From: Clostridium omnivorum | GTDB lineage: Bacteria; Bacillota; Clostridia; Clostridiales; Clostridiaceae | Length of the DNA: 64,000 nt | NCBI RefSeq assembly: GCF_026012015.1 | Contig: NZ_BRXR01000001.1 | Coordinates: 1,848,001 to 1,912,000, forward strand | Direction: 5' to 3' | Shown: in pieces, positions 1-9,181 of the stretch | Numbering within the stretch: the first letter of the stretch is position 1 | Layout of the letters: each line of letters opens with the position of its first letter | Made by a program: the position numbers and the translations under genes | Notes under the pieces: model-generated | Databases searched by the model: none | What the model was told of the DNA's origin: nothing | Seen by the model: only the letters and a program-made list of their open reading frames with translations

Positions 1-2533
1 CTTCACTTTTTGAGTTTCCTACCTTTACAGAGCTATTTTTTGAATAGATAAATAGCATGGATTTTATATTGGAGTTTTTCAAAGCTTTTTCTTTTATATC
101 GTTCTTATCAGCTTCGTTTATATTTTTGCTGAGATTCCCCTGCATGTCATATCTATAGATACTGCTGAACTGGGTTTCTGTTGCCCCAATTATTCCTTCT
201 TTTAGACCAAAGCCTGTTATCATAAGTCCAGTGCAGGCGGCAATACCTATTACCGTCATAAAGAGCCTTTGCTTGTATCTAAATATATTTCTTGCAGTAA
301 CCTTTTCTGTAAAACTGAGTCTCTTCCATATGAAACCAACTCTCTCCAGCCATATCTTTTTACCAGCCTTAGGTGGCTTTGGTCTCATAAGTGACGCTGG
401 TACCTCTCTTAATTCCTCCAAGGTTGCTGCAACTGCTGCTGTAGCTGTAAATAATACAGCAATTATTGATGCTTGAAGTGCAAGCCCTGAATTAAAAGGC
501 GTTACCGAGTTAGGAATTGCATAAAGAGAACCATAAGCATTTATTATAAGAGGAGGAAACAATCTAAACCCAATTGAAATACCAATAATACTTCCAATTA
601 CACTGGCAGAAAGAGCATAAATAAGATAATGGGATACTATTGAAGCCCTGGAATATCCTAAAGCCTTAAAGGTTCCTATCTCAATTCTCTTCTCCTGCAC
701 CATTCTTGTCATTGTAGTAAGACTTACTAATGATGCTACTAGGAAAAATATTAGCGGGAAGGCCTTTCCTATATTATCAATTCTGTCACTATCCTGTCTA
801 TAGGTTTCGTAGCCTACATTTGCAGACCTCCCAAGAACATACCAGTCAGGCTTTTTAATATCATTAAGCTTATCCCTGTTTTTCTGTATTTCTGCCTCAG
901 CATCTTTAATTTGAGTCTTTGCCTTTTCTTCTTCTGATTTTAACTTTTCAGTATTTTCATCAACTTCCTTCTGCCCTTCCTCAAGCTGTTCTCTTCCACT
1001 GCTTAGCTTTGCTAACCCTTCTGCTCTACCCTTGTTTAACTGAGCTTCTGCCTCAGTAATTTTTTTCTTGCTTGCTTCAAGTTGTGCTGTGCCGTTATTA
1101 AGCTGTACTTCTCCATCCTGAAGCTTTTTCTCATTTATGGAAAGCTGCTCTCTTCCAGTGCTTATTTCAGCAGCTGACTTGTCAAAACTATTTTTTAAGG
1201 CTTCAATATCAAAATAAGCCTTTATATTATCTAACAAATTATCACTTTTAAGGGAGCTATACATATCATCGAAGCTTTTTCCCTTGATATCTTTCTCATA
1301 CATTTGATTAATAGCATTGTACTGATAAATATATACTGGATTTGCGGGAGAAGACTCCATTAGCTTTTTTGCTTTTTCTACCTCAGTTGATATTGCCAAG
1401 GAAATCTTTTCTGCTGCTTGCTGCTTGCCAGCATTCAGCTGTGTTTCACCTTCATCAAGCTTTTTCTTTCCCTCTGCAAGCTGAAGCTTTCCATTTTCGA
1501 TTTCACTCTTCTTACTATTTATTTCATTTTCTCCAGACACAATTTGGCTCTTTCCATCTTCAATCTGCTTTTTACCTTCTGACATCTTTTGATTGAAAAG
1601 TGCCTCATTCTTTTTAAGCTCTTCTTTGCCTTTAGTTATTTTATCTTGAGCTGTTGCTAGCTGCTTGTAGCCGTCAGTAAATTTTTCATCAGCTTCTTTT
1701 TTAGAGCTGTCTAATTTTGCTTGTGCTTCACTTAATTTATCATTTCCACTTTTTAGGACCTCAGTATATCTTATTTCATTTCTTGATATTCCAATATCCT
1801 TAAGTGACTTTTCTATATTCTGAACATAATTCTTATAGTCTGTATTATTTAAGAGGCTGCTGTCAGATTTAGCTCCCGCGGTTCTTACATATGCTTCTGT
1901 ATAAACTTCACTTTTGAAAACTTCAGGAAGTATATACACAAAGCCTCTTACAGAACCGTTACCAACTGAGCTAAGCTGCCTTTGTGCAGATACATACAGT
2001 GGAGACTCTGCAGTTCCCACGATTGTAAACTCCGTATTTTTAAGATTATCCTCTATATTGGTGTCATTTCCAGACTTAAGTACAATTTTATCATTAAGCT
2101 TTAGCTTGTTTTGCTCTAAAAACTTTTCTTCTACTATTGCTTCATTAGCCTTTTCTGGCTTTCTGCCCTGTGTAACATTAATACTGTTAATGCCATTTTC
2201 TTTTGGCAGCGAGTTAATATTAAGCACCAATTGCCGCTTATTCATCTCTATTACAGCATCTATCGAGTAAGCTCCCTCTGTCTGTGTTACTCCGCCTTGC
2301 TTTTCAATTTCAGCTACATCATCCTTAGTAAGTCCAAGAGTAGAAATTAGCTTAAAATCCATAAGATTATTTTTATTAAAATAATAATCTCCAGACATCT
2401 TCATATCAGGACTTGTAGCTCTAACACCTGCATAAAAAGCTACTCCTACTGCAATGATTACAACTATGGATAAAAATCTTGAAAGCGACCCCTTTATATC
2501 CCTAAATAAATTTTTAAAAAATGTCTTTTTCAT
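1..2533 (-). CDS. FtsX-family ABC exporter permease (3' end outside window)
   Basis: Membrane subunit of an ABC exporter, paired with the ATPase encoded just upstream. Reading from 2533 gives about 844 residues and runs off the window edge, so the C-terminus is missing. A transmembrane helix near residues 15-35 is followed by a large extracytoplasmic region. Residues about 260-530 are rich in Gln, Lys and Glu with repeating GKxQL/GExQL-type units, predicted coiled coil. Near residue 565 an FtsX-like domain begins (three helices, motif EIGTFKALGYS), and a second membrane block follows. This matches the YhgE/MacB-like permeases of Firmicutes that span the wall. The start has only 2 nt between the ATPase stop and its ATG, so the two are co-translated. 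Substrate unknown; lipid, peptide or drug export are all possible. Confidence 0.85.
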   Translation of the reverse strand, partial: MKKTFFKNLFRDIKGSLSRFLSIVVIIAVGVAFYAGVRATSPDMKMSGDYYFNKNNLMDFKLISTLGLTKDDVAEIEKQGGVTQTEGAYSIDAVIEMNKRQLVLNINSLPKENGINSINVTQGRKPEKANEAIVEEKFLEQNKLKLNDKIVLKSGNDTNIEDNLKNTEFTIVGTAESPLYVSAQRQLSSVGNGSVRGFVYILPEVFKSEVYTEAYVRTAGAKSDSSLLNNTDYKNYVQNIEKSLKDIGISRNEIRYTEVLKSGNDKLSEAQAKLDSSKKEADEKFTDGYKQLATAQDKITKGKEELKKNEALFNQKMSEGKKQIEDGKSQIVSGENEINSKKSEIENGKLQLAEGKKKLDEGETQLNAGKQQAAEKISLAISTEVEKAKKLMESSPANPVYIYQYNAINQMYEKDIKGKSFDDMYSSLKSDNLLDNIKAYFDIEALKNSFDKSAAEISTGREQLSINEKKLQDGEVQLNNGTAQLEASKKKITEAEAQLNKGRAEGLAKLSSGREQLEEGQKEVDENTEKLKSEEEKAKTQIKDAEAEIQKNRDKLNDIKKPDWYVLGRSANVGYETYRQDSDRIDNIGKAFPLIFFLVASLVSLTTMTRMVQEKRIEIGTFKALGYSRASIVSHYLIYALSASVIGSIIGISIGFRLFPPLIINAYGSLYAIPNSVTPFNSGLALQASIIAVLFTATAAVAATLEELREVPASLMRPKPPKAGKKIWLERVGFIWKRLSFTEKVTARNIFRYKQRLFMTVIGIAACTGLMITGFGLKEGIIGATETQFSSIYRYDMQGNLSKNINEADKNDIKEKALKNSNIKSMLFIYSKNSSVKVGNSKSE

Positions 2534-2535
2534 AA

Positions 2536-3240
2536 CTACCACTCTATACTTTCTATGGAAACTGGATTTTCATTTTTCTTAACACTTGATATCTTCCCAC
2601 TTTTCACAGTAATTATTTTATCAGCCATTGGAGCTATGGCAGAATTATGAGTAATAACAATAACTGTCATGCCGTACATCTTAACTGTATCGCTGAGTAG
2701 TTTTAAAATTGACTTTCCTGTATTGTAATCCAGCGCTCCTGTAGGTTCATCGCATAGAAGCAGTTTAGGATTTTTCGCAATAGCCCTTGCTATTGACACT
2801 CTCTGCTGTTCTCCACCTGAAAGCTGAGAAGGAAAATTATAAAGTCTATCTCCCAGTCCAACATTTTTAAGCACTTCCATTGGATCCATAGAATCTTTGC
2901 ATATTTCTACTGCAAGCTCTACATTTTCCACTGCATTCAAATTCTGAACTAAATTATAAAATTGGAATACAAAGCCTATATCATCACGCCTATATTTTGT
3001 AAGCATTTTTTTACTATATTTGCTTATTTCATTTCCATCTACGAATATACTTCCGTCTGACACATGATCCATACCACCCAAAAGGTTAAGTATTGTTGAT
3101 TTTCCTGCACCGCTGGCACCAAGAACAACAACAAACTCTCCCTTATCTATTGAAAAGGAAACATCGTCAACCGCTTTAATTATTACTTCTCCCATATCAT
3201 AGCTCTTTTTTACATTCCTTAATTCTACAAAATTACCCAT
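2536..3240 (-). CDS. ABC transporter ATP-binding protein, LolD/MacB type
   Basis: Cytoplasmic ATPase that powers the adjacent FtsX-type permease. In the 234 residues I see the Walker A motif GASGAGKST near residue 40, a Q-loop in VFQFYNLV, the signature LSGGEQQRV, Walker [12 protein letters not shown] and the H-loop in VITHNS. This set and the length fit the MacB/LolD family that couples to FtsX permeases. It is the first transporter gene after the TetR regulator on the same strand, with an 83-nt gap holding a 12-bp palindrome and a GGAGGAG ribosome site. The permease ATG follows its stop after 2 nt. Family is certain; the transported substrate is not. Confidence 0.92.
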   Translation of the reverse strand: MGNFVELRNVKKSYDMGEVIIKAVDDVSFSIDKGEFVVVLGASGAGKSTILNLLGGMDHVSDGSIFVDGNEISKYSKKMLTKYRRDDIGFVFQFYNLVQNLNAVENVELAVEICKDSMDPMEVLKNVGLGDRLYNFPSQLSGGEQQRVSIARAIAKNPKLLLCDEPTGALDYNTGKSILKLLSDTVKMYGMTVIVITHNSAIAPMADKIITVKSGKISSVKKNENPVSIESIEW

Positions 3241-3267
3241 TAATATGCTCCTCCTTCACAACTTCGT

Positions 3268-3279
3268 GAACCATGGTTC
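3268..3279. promoter_or_regulatory. 12-bp perfect palindrome between tetR and ABC genes
   Basis: GAACCATGGTTC is a perfect palindrome lying just upstream of the ATPase ribosome site, between the TetR gene and the transporter genes. It could be a TetR operator acting on an internal promoter. There is no direct evidence of binding. Confidence 0.35.
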
Positions 3280-3323
3280 TCTTTTACTTCAAAAAATACA
3301 CTTCCTATTAAGGAAGCATAATA

Positions 3324-3929
3324 TTATTCTATATCTTCACTGTCCAATTTATTTGCCATATCTGCATAGAAAATATCAATAAGATTAATTATAAGCCTTT
3401 TCACCTCAGCACCATCACAGCGCTCCCTAACTATAATAGCTATGGACTCAACAATACTGTATGAAACAAGGTATATTGTAAAATTATCCTTAAGTCTTTT
3501 TCCTCTAGTAGACAATTCATACCCCATTTGCTCCGTAACTATTCTAGTTATAAAATCAACAAAGATACTTTTACAGTTTTCATATTTAGAGCCTTTGCTT
3601 TGATTAAGAAGAATAGATATCTCTGCACTGCTGTCATTAAATATCTCCACAATCTCTTGCGCAAGCTCATTAAATATAAGTGCTGCCTTATCGTTAAGCT
3701 CCACCTTATCAAACTGGTCTATGTAATTCATAAGCCTATGATATACAGCTCCTATAAGATTTTCATATAAATCTTCTTTTGACTCAAAATATTTATATAT
3801 ATTTCCTACCGATGTATTTGATTTTTTAGCTATGCTTCTTATAGATGCCCCTTCATAGCCCTTCTCCATAAATTCTTTCAATGCTTCTTCAGCTATACTA
3901 TTCCGAACTTCATCCTTCAAATATTGCAT
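3324..3929 (-). CDS. TetR/AcrR-family transcriptional regulator
   Basis: Probable repressor of the downstream ABC exporter. The N-terminal helix-turn-helix spans residues about 12-55 (ALKEFMEKGYEGASIRSIA, then SNTSVGNIYKYFESK), typical of TetR/AcrR proteins. The C-terminal 140 residues form the usual divergent ligand-binding helical domain with no recognisable ligand signature. I chose ATG at 3929 because a GGGGG ribosome site sits 7 nt upstream; the longer GTG start at 3947 would place that site inside the gene. A consensus promoter lies directly upstream. The order tetR-ATPase-permease on one strand suggests autoregulation and induction by an exported compound. Confidence 0.88.
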   Translation of the reverse strand: MQYLKDEVRNSIAEEALKEFMEKGYEGASIRSIAKKSNTSVGNIYKYFESKEDLYENLIGAVYHRLMNYIDQFDKVELNDKAALIFNELAQEIVEIFNDSSAEISILLNQSKGSKYENCKSIFVDFITRIVTEQMGYELSTRGKRLKDNFTIYLVSYSIVESIAIIVRERCDGAEVKRLIINLIDIFYADMANKLDSEDIE

Positions 3930-3952
3930 TAGAAAACCCCCGTTCACTTTTG

Positions 3953-3981
3953 ATTTTATGCCAAATTATCACTATTGTCAA
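3953..3981 (-). promoter_or_regulatory. Sigma-A promoter of the tetR-ABC unit
   Basis: On the minus strand TTGACA (3981-3976) and TAAAAT (3958-3953) are separated by exactly 17 bp, about 25 bp before the tetR ATG. The -35 is consensus and the -10 differs at one base. Confidence 0.65.
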
Positions 3982-4074
3982 CAGTTGAAATCTAATATTT
4001 TATTAAAATTAATTACTTAAAAGTTTTTTTCTTTTACAGTACTTATATACATTTCATGCTTAAATATATTGAAG

Positions 4075-4104
4075 ACAAAAAAAGAAACCCCTCAACGAGG
4101 GGTT
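4075..4104 (-). terminator. Intrinsic terminator after the citrate transporter
   Basis: On the minus strand an 8-bp stem (AACCCCTC / GAGGGGTT) with a 3-nt loop is followed by a T-run. It lies 30 bp past the stop of the citrate transporter gene. Confidence 0.85.
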
Positions 4105-4133
4105 CTCATTTCTGAGGAGTCTCTTTATTTTAT

Positions 4134-5435
4134 TTATAAAGGTAGGGCACCTGTTATAGCTAGTGTTACCATATAGATTATAAATACAACCATCATGAAT
4201 GGGAAACAGAACTTTTGCCATTCGCCTAGGTCTTGATCTGTTAAGTTTAATAATAGGTATATTGATGCAACTAGTGGGCTTAGTAAGTGTACTGCTTGTC
4301 CTGTTAATGCTGCTAAACCTACTTGTAAAGGAGTATATCCATATGCTGCACCAGCTTTTAAAAGTACAGGAAGAACACCAAAGTAGTAAGCATCATTTGA
4401 TAAGAAGAATGTACCAGGTATACTTATTATACTTGTAAGTCCTAGGAAGTGTCCTCCCATGGATGCTGGAATTAATCCTACTATGTGATTTCCCATAGCT
4501 TCTGCCATCTTGGACTCTGTTAAAACTCCCATGAATACACCAGCTGCTAGTATCATACCTACAGTATGAATTATGCTGTCAGCTTGAAGTGATATTGCTT
4601 CTCTTTGATCTTTTAGTGATCTAAAGTTTATAACTAAAGCTAAAGCTGTTCCTATTTCAAAGGCTACATTAGCTGGAACCTTTTGTGAAAGTAATGCTAT
4701 AAGAACTAAAACAGTTATTATAAAGTTTACCCATATAAGCTTTGGTCTTCTTAGAGCTTTTTCTTCTGCTGATAATGATGCAGCCATTTCATTTACTGCT
4801 TCATTCATTTCAGTAATACCAAGACGTTTACGTTCTTTTTTACCTAACCAATAAGCAACTACTAAAATCCAAATTATAGAAAGTATCATTCCTGGAAGGA
4901 AAGGCTTTAAAAGTACGCTACCATCAATATTTGTTACTGCTGCAACACGGGCTGTTGGTCCACCCCAAGGAATAAGATTAAGTATAGTATTCATCATTAC
5001 TACTAATGCTGCTAAATACATTTTGTTTATCTTAAGTCTGTTATAGATTGGAACTAAAGCTGCACAAACGATTATGTCTGTTGTTGCTCCGTCTCCATCT
5101 AGAGAAACTACTGCAGCTAAAATTGCTGTACCAATAAGTATCTTAAGTGGATCACCCTTTACTAACTTTACTACCTTATCAACAAGCGGATCGAACAATC
5201 CTACTGTTAACATGATACCAAAGAATAGTATAGCGAAGAATAACATGAATGATGTTGTTGCTACACCCTTTAGACCAGCTTGAATAAATTTAGGAATGTT
5301 TGCACCAAATCCACCTATGAAGGCAAATGCTAGAGGTACAATGATTAGTGATGTAAATGGGCTCATTTTCTTGGTCATAATCAATACCATGAAAACGATT
5401 ACTAGTAAATAACCTAATGCTGCTAAAAATGTCAT
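4134..5435 (-). CDS. CitMHS-family citrate/metal-citrate transporter
   Basis: Secondary transporter for citrate, usually as a divalent metal complex driven by protons. The 433-residue protein is almost wholly hydrophobic, with 11-12 predicted membrane segments and the CitMHS hallmarks: an acidic DGDGATTDI motif near residue 115 and a conserved LIPWGGPTAR motif near 155. The C-terminal half repeats the hydrophobic pattern (IPGTFFLSNDAYYFG, then HLLSPLVASIYLL). The length matches CitM/CitH of Bacillus. It is a single-gene unit with its own terminator. An AAAGGGGG ribosome site precedes ATG 5435. The upstream region carries 11-bp-phased repeats, suggesting control by a regulator. Exact metal preference cannot be read from sequence. 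Confidence 0.9.
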   Translation of the reverse strand: MTFLAALGYLLVIVFMVLIMTKKMSPFTSLIIVPLAFAFIGGFGANIPKFIQAGLKGVATTSFMLFFAILFFGIMLTVGLFDPLVDKVVKLVKGDPLKILIGTAILAAVVSLDGDGATTDIIVCAALVPIYNRLKINKMYLAALVVMMNTILNLIPWGGPTARVAAVTNIDGSVLLKPFLPGMILSIIWILVVAYWLGKKERKRLGITEMNEAVNEMAASLSAEEKALRRPKLIWVNFIITVLVLIALLSQKVPANVAFEIGTALALVINFRSLKDQREAISLQADSIIHTVGMILAAGVFMGVLTESKMAEAMGNHIVGLIPASMGGHFLGLTSIISIPGTFFLSNDAYYFGVLPVLLKAGAAYGYTPLQVGLAALTGQAVHLLSPLVASIYLLLNLTDQDLGEWQKFCFPFMMVVFIIYMVTLAITGALPL

Positions 5436-5620
5436 TTATAATTCCCCCTTTGTTTTATTTTGATATAGATTAAGGCATGCCGTTCTCCTAATATTAACCA
5501 ACCTATATCGTTTTCAAAACAATGTTTTAATGTGGTATGTACTAATTATATTAAAATCATATCTCAAATACAACGATTTTTTCGACATTTTGTGTTCTTT
5601 TTGTGTTTTTTTGGAAATTT

Positions 5621-5659
5621 TTAAAATCATATTAAAATAATCTTAAAATAATCTTAAAG
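5621..5659. promoter_or_regulatory. Three and a half direct repeats phased at 11 bp upstream of the citrate transporter
   Basis: TTAAAAT-type units start at 5621, 5632, 5643 and 5654, exactly one helical turn apart, about 190-220 bp upstream of the citrate transporter start. Such phasing is typical of cooperative binding by a response regulator. No two-component gene is adjacent. Confidence 0.4.
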
Positions 5660-5757
5660 AATTTAAGTTTTCACGATTTTCAACCACAATTGTAATTTAT
5701 GTAAAAATATACCATGAATGTTTTATCACTTTTTCATGCATATTTCTCAAAAAATAG

Positions 5758-5786
5758 AAAGAGTCCTCATTATTTGAGAACTCTTT
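5758..5786 (-). terminator. Terminator after the serine hydrolase
   Basis: A 12-bp imperfect stem (AAAGAGTTCTCA / TGAGGACTCTTT on the minus strand) is followed by a T-rich tract. It lies 55 bp past the stop of the serine hydrolase gene. Confidence 0.75.
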
Positions 5787-5841
5787 TTGCTGTAAAATTA
5801 TTGTTTAAATTTCCTCATTATTGAAAATTACTCACGTACTA

Positions 5842-6876
5842 TTACTTTGAGCTGGGCATCATATCTTCAATCACCTTAATCGCCATATAGCTGCCAGCAT
5901 CACGATTACATAAAACTGTACATACAGCTTTGCTTTTAGGATAATATACACTTCTGAAGGATACTCCAGGATCACCACCCATAACATGAATTTTAATAAC
6001 ATTTTCATTACATGTATTAAGCCATACACCATACCCGTACGAAACACCCTTATCTCCAGTGCTTACTTGAGGGGTACACATAGCTTGTACAATTTCATAA
6101 GAAAGAATTTGGCCATCTAATAGAACATTCCAAAATAAATACATATCTTTAGCTGTGGTATAAGCCCCTCCATCACCACCGCCAATGATTGGCACAGAAT
6201 AGATATTGGCTTTTAAACCACCCTTTCCATTGTCTGTATAACCTACTGCTGTGTTACCCGGTAGACTGTCCATGAAAAAATAGCCACTATCGCTCATGCC
6301 GCTTACATCAAAAATATACTTCTGAATAAAAAGAGGAAAATCCATTCCTGAAATCCTTTCTACAATCATAGAGAGTATTACAAACCCTCCATTATTGTAC
6401 TTAAAACGAAACCCAGGCTCAAATTCCATTTGTTTATTTTGGAGTAGTATTAAAAAATCATCAGGTGCTTTCATAGTATACATAGGAATCTTACTCCATA
6501 CATTATCATAACTAACATCTTCATCATTTTCTTCCTCATCAAAATAGTCACAAAAACCGGATGTATGGGTAAGCAGATGCCGAACTGTCACTCTTTCATC
6601 CATATAGGGAAAATAATTTGGAAGGCATTCTGAAACAAATGCATCTAAGGATAATTTCCCCATCTCAACTAATTTTAATATTGCAGCAGCGGTAAAAATC
6701 TTACAGCCAGAAGCTGTAGGAAATCTTGTATCTTCCCGATTTGCAATATGTTCACTTATATTAGCTTCTCCAATAGCTTCCTTCACAATGTTTTCGCCAT
6801 TGATTGAAAGGGATATGACCCCAGAAAAGTCAGGTTTCTTTTCTAATATTTTTGATTTTATAATATTAGCATCCAT
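5842..6876 (-). CDS. Serine hydrolase of the beta-lactamase/PBP4* (class C-like) family
   Basis: Active-site serine hydrolase of the Pfam Beta-lactamase (PF00144) fold. Family members act as D-aminopeptidases, esterases or D,D-peptidases rather than as true resistance enzymes. In the 344 residues the catalytic SxxK is S56-G-C-K59, the YxN is Y160-N-N162, and a C-terminal HVMGGDPG corresponds to the HxG/KTG box. There is no signal peptide, so it is predicted cytoplasmic. AGAGGGGG precedes the ATG. It lies 76 bp downstream of a TetR gene on the same strand and ends at its own terminator, so it is probably co-transcribed with and controlled by that regulator. The substrate is unknown. Confidence 0.85.
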   Translation of the reverse strand: MDANIIKSKILEKKPDFSGVISLSINGENIVKEAIGEANISEHIANREDTRFPTASGCKIFTAAAILKLVEMGKLSLDAFVSECLPNYFPYMDERVTVRHLLTHTSGFCDYFDEEENDEDVSYDNVWSKIPMYTMKAPDDFLILLQNKQMEFEPGFRFKYNNGGFVILSMIVERISGMDFPLFIQKYIFDVSGMSDSGYFFMDSLPGNTAVGYTDNGKGGLKANIYSVPIIGGGDGGAYTTAKDMYLFWNVLLDGQILSYEIVQAMCTPQVSTGDKGVSYGYGVWLNTCNENVIKIHVMGGDPGVSFRSVYYPKSKAVCTVLCNRDAGSYMAIKVIEDMMPSSK

Positions 6877-6952
6877 ACAATTTACACCCCCTCTTATTTA
6901 TATTCTTAAAAAATTTAGGGATTTACCTTAAAATAAATAATCATTAATACTA

Positions 6953-7540
6953 TTAAATGTTAGCCCTAATCATGCTTTCTACTAAAACTAGATAATCTCC
7001 TTCATATTCTATGCTCCTTTTAGCAATTAATATTGCTATTCCATGAACCATGCTCCATAACGTTAATGTTTTTTGCATGTATATCTTTTTATCCAATTTT
7101 ATTTCCTTGAAAAATCTTTCTGCACTATCTTTAAAAACGCCAAATGGACCAACTTTATCATCTGGTAATTTATCATCTTCTATTTTTACAGTATATGCAT
7201 TATCCGACAGGAACAAAAACTTTAAGTATTCTGGATTTTCCACCATAAACCTTACATATGCTTTTCCCATCTCAACAATTTGCAATTTAGGGTCATTAGG
7301 ATATAACTCCGTTACCTCTAGTAATGCCACGTAAAATTCCTTACTAACTTCTTGAATTATTTCACTAATAAGTTCATCCTTATCTTTAAAATGCTTATAA
7401 GGTGCATTATGACTCACACCACACATCCTTGCAACCTTTCTTAAAGAGAAATCCTCAATACCTTCATTATTTAACAAAAGTAACCCATTATGTATAAGCT
7501 CTTGCTTTAAATCACCATGATGATATGCTTTTGTGCCCAT
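6953..7540 (-). CDS. TetR/AcrR-family regulator, divergent to a flavoprotein
   Basis: Repressor with an N-terminal TetR helix-turn-helix (DFSLRKVARMCGVSHNAPYK, residues about 30-50, then HFKDKDEL) and a C-terminal domain of the WHG type (LTLWSMVHGIAIL). ATG 7540 was chosen because AAGGAGG lies 8 nt upstream; the longer frame has no ribosome site. It is divergent from a two-domain flavoprotein gene. The spacer holds two identical operator-like sequences that cover both -35 boxes, so I infer that it represses itself, the downstream serine hydrolase and the flavoprotein. This regulator type often responds to small hydrophobic or redox-active compounds. Confidence 0.88.
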   Translation of the reverse strand: MGTKAYHHGDLKQELIHNGLLLLNNEGIEDFSLRKVARMCGVSHNAPYKHFKDKDELISEIIQEVSKEFYVALLEVTELYPNDPKLQIVEMGKAYVRFMVENPEYLKFLFLSDNAYTVKIEDDKLPDDKVGPFGVFKDSAERFFKEIKLDKKIYMQKTLTLWSMVHGIAILIAKRSIEYEGDYLVLVESMIRANI

Positions 7541-7607
7541 CAATTCAGCCTCCTTAATATCTAGCATATATTTTTAATTATTAATATAAAAAAATTATAC
7601 CATTAAA

Positions 7608-7662
7608 TGTTGACACTGTAAACTTAGAAAGATATAATTAAAGTAAGTTTACAGTGTCAACA
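7608..7662. promoter_or_regulatory. Divergent promoters with paired TetR operators
   Basis: An 18-bp perfect inverted repeat has arms 7608-7625 and 7645-7662. Each arm contains a 15-bp near-palindrome (GTTGACA-C-TGTAAAC and its complement), giving two operators 38 bp apart. On the plus strand TTGACA 7610-7615 and TATAAT 7633-7638 are 17 bp apart, a full consensus promoter. On the minus strand TTGACA 7660-7655 faces TATATC after 18 bp. The operators cover both -35 boxes. Confidence 0.75.
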
Positions 7663-7738
7663 TACTTTTCATAAAATACTTTCGCAGTAAATACAATTAA
7701 TTTTCCTATAAAAATTTTTAAATTATTGAGGTGTTAAA

Positions 7739-9124
7739 ATGAAAATAGTAGTTTTAAATGGAAGTCCAAAGGGTGACATCAGCGTTACTATGCAATATGT
7801 TAACTATATTCAAAAAAAGTTTGCGGAGCACGAATTTGAAATAATTAATATTTCTCAAAGAATAAATCAAATAGAAAATGATAATGAAATCTTTGAAGAA
7901 ATAATTAACGAAATTAGATCTAGTGACGGAGTTATTTGGGCATTTCCCGTTTATGTTTTTGCAGTTCATTCAAGTTATCAAAGATTTATTGAATTGATTT
8001 TTGAAAGAAAAGTTCAAGATGCTTTTAAAGGAAAATATGCTTCGATTATTACTACATCTATTCACTTTTATGATCACACTGCATTAAATCACATAAATTC
8101 TATATGTGATGATTTAGATATGAACTATACTGGTTACTTTTCGCTGCATATGTACGATTTACAAAAAGAAGATATCAGAAAAAACTTGCAGATTTTTGCA
8201 CAAAACTATTTTGATGCAATTAGAAATAACTCCTTTACTTTTAAAAATTACGATAAAGTTAAATATACTCCAATTGAATATACTCCTTCAATTACTTATG
8301 ATAAGCTGGACACTTCAAATAAAAAAATAGTTGTAATAGCGGATTCCTTAGAAAACGCTAATCTAAATAAAATGGTAAATAAATTTACAAGCTCCTTTTT
8401 AAAAGATATAGAGTTAATTAATCTCCAAGATGTAGATATAAAAGGCAGCTGCTTAGGCTGCATGAAATGTGGATATAACTATGAGTGTGCTTATACTGGT
8501 AAAGATGAATATATTGACCTTTATAATAACAAAATAAAAACTGCGGATATAATAGTTTTTGCTGGAGCCATTAAATACAGATATTTATCTTCTGAATGGA
8601 AGAGATTCTTTGATAGAGGGTTTTTCAATACACATACCCCAACTCTTTTAGGTAAGCAAGTAGGCTTTATTATCTCTGGTCCTTTGAAGCAAATATCAAA
8701 TTTAAGACAGATATCAGAATCTTACCTTGAATGGCAACAAGCTAACTTAGTTGGATTTGTCACTGATGAGCACAGTTCAAATGAAGATATTGATAAAGAA
8801 TTATACGCATTAACATGCAACCTTATTAAGTTATCAAATATTAATTACCGTAAGCCTTCAACTTTTCTTGGTGTGGCAGGTATGAAAATATTTAGAGATG
8901 AAATATGGGGAGAATTAAGATTTCCATTTTTAGCTGATCATAAGGCTTATAAAGCACTTAATGTATATGATTTTCCACAAAAAAAATATAAAACTAGAAT
9001 AATAAATTCAATATTAATACTGATGACTAAAATTCCAACCATAAGAAAAGCCATTTATTCAAGTAAAATGAAATATAACATGATTGAATCCTTAAAGAAA
9101 ATTGTTGAAGATCCAACTACTTAA
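7739..9124 (+). CDS. Two-domain flavodoxin-like NAD(P)H oxidoreductase
   Basis: Probable FMN-dependent reductase with two flavodoxin-fold units in one 461-residue chain. The first (residues 1-180) opens with the phosphate-binding VVLNGSPKGD and has VIWAFPVYVFAVHSSYQ. The second (about 198-370) opens with KIVVIADSLENANLN and carries CLGCMKCGYNYEC, an iron-sulfur-flavoprotein-like cysteine cluster. The last 90 residues are basic with a hydrophobic stretch. It is twice the length of the usual single-domain family, so a fusion or internal duplication is likely. GAGGTG precedes ATG 7739. It is divergent from a TetR gene with shared operators, implying induction by a chemical or redox signal. It is a single-gene unit ending at a shared terminator. 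Confidence 0.82.
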   Translation: MKIVVLNGSPKGDISVTMQYVNYIQKKFAEHEFEIINISQRINQIENDNEIFEEIINEIRSSDGVIWAFPVYVFAVHSSYQRFIELIFERKVQDAFKGKYASIITTSIHFYDHTALNHINSICDDLDMNYTGYFSLHMYDLQKEDIRKNLQIFAQNYFDAIRNNSFTFKNYDKVKYTPIEYTPSITYDKLDTSNKKIVVIADSLENANLNKMVNKFTSSFLKDIELINLQDVDIKGSCLGCMKCGYNYECAYTGKDEYIDLYNNKIKTADIIVFAGAIKYRYLSSEWKRFFDRGFFNTHTPTLLGKQVGFIISGPLKQISNLRQISESYLEWQQANLVGFVTDEHSSNEDIDKELYALTCNLIKLSNINYRKPSTFLGVAGMKIFRDEIWGELRFPFLADHKAYKALNVYDFPQKKYKTRIINSILILMTKIPTIRKAIYSSKMKYNMIESLKKIVEDPTT

Positions 9125-9137
9125 TGGATAAAATAAG

Positions 9138-9169
9138 AGGCAGAGATTAATTAAATTAATTCTCTGCCT
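9138..9169. terminator. Bidirectional terminator between flavoprotein and hppA
   Basis: A 9-bp perfect stem (AGGCAGAGA / TCTCTGCCT) has its AT-rich loop also able to pair. It lies between the convergent genes ending at 9124 and 9182. Confidence 0.75.
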
Positions 9170-9181
9170 AAAATTATCTAT

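Noticed and set aside
1342-2270. Two plus-strand frames inside the permease
   Set aside because: Antisense shadows of the coiled-coil and periplasmic coding region.
5500-5525. Catabolite-repression (cre) site before the citrate transporter
   Set aside because: TGAAAACGATATAG on the minus strand fits only the left half of the consensus.
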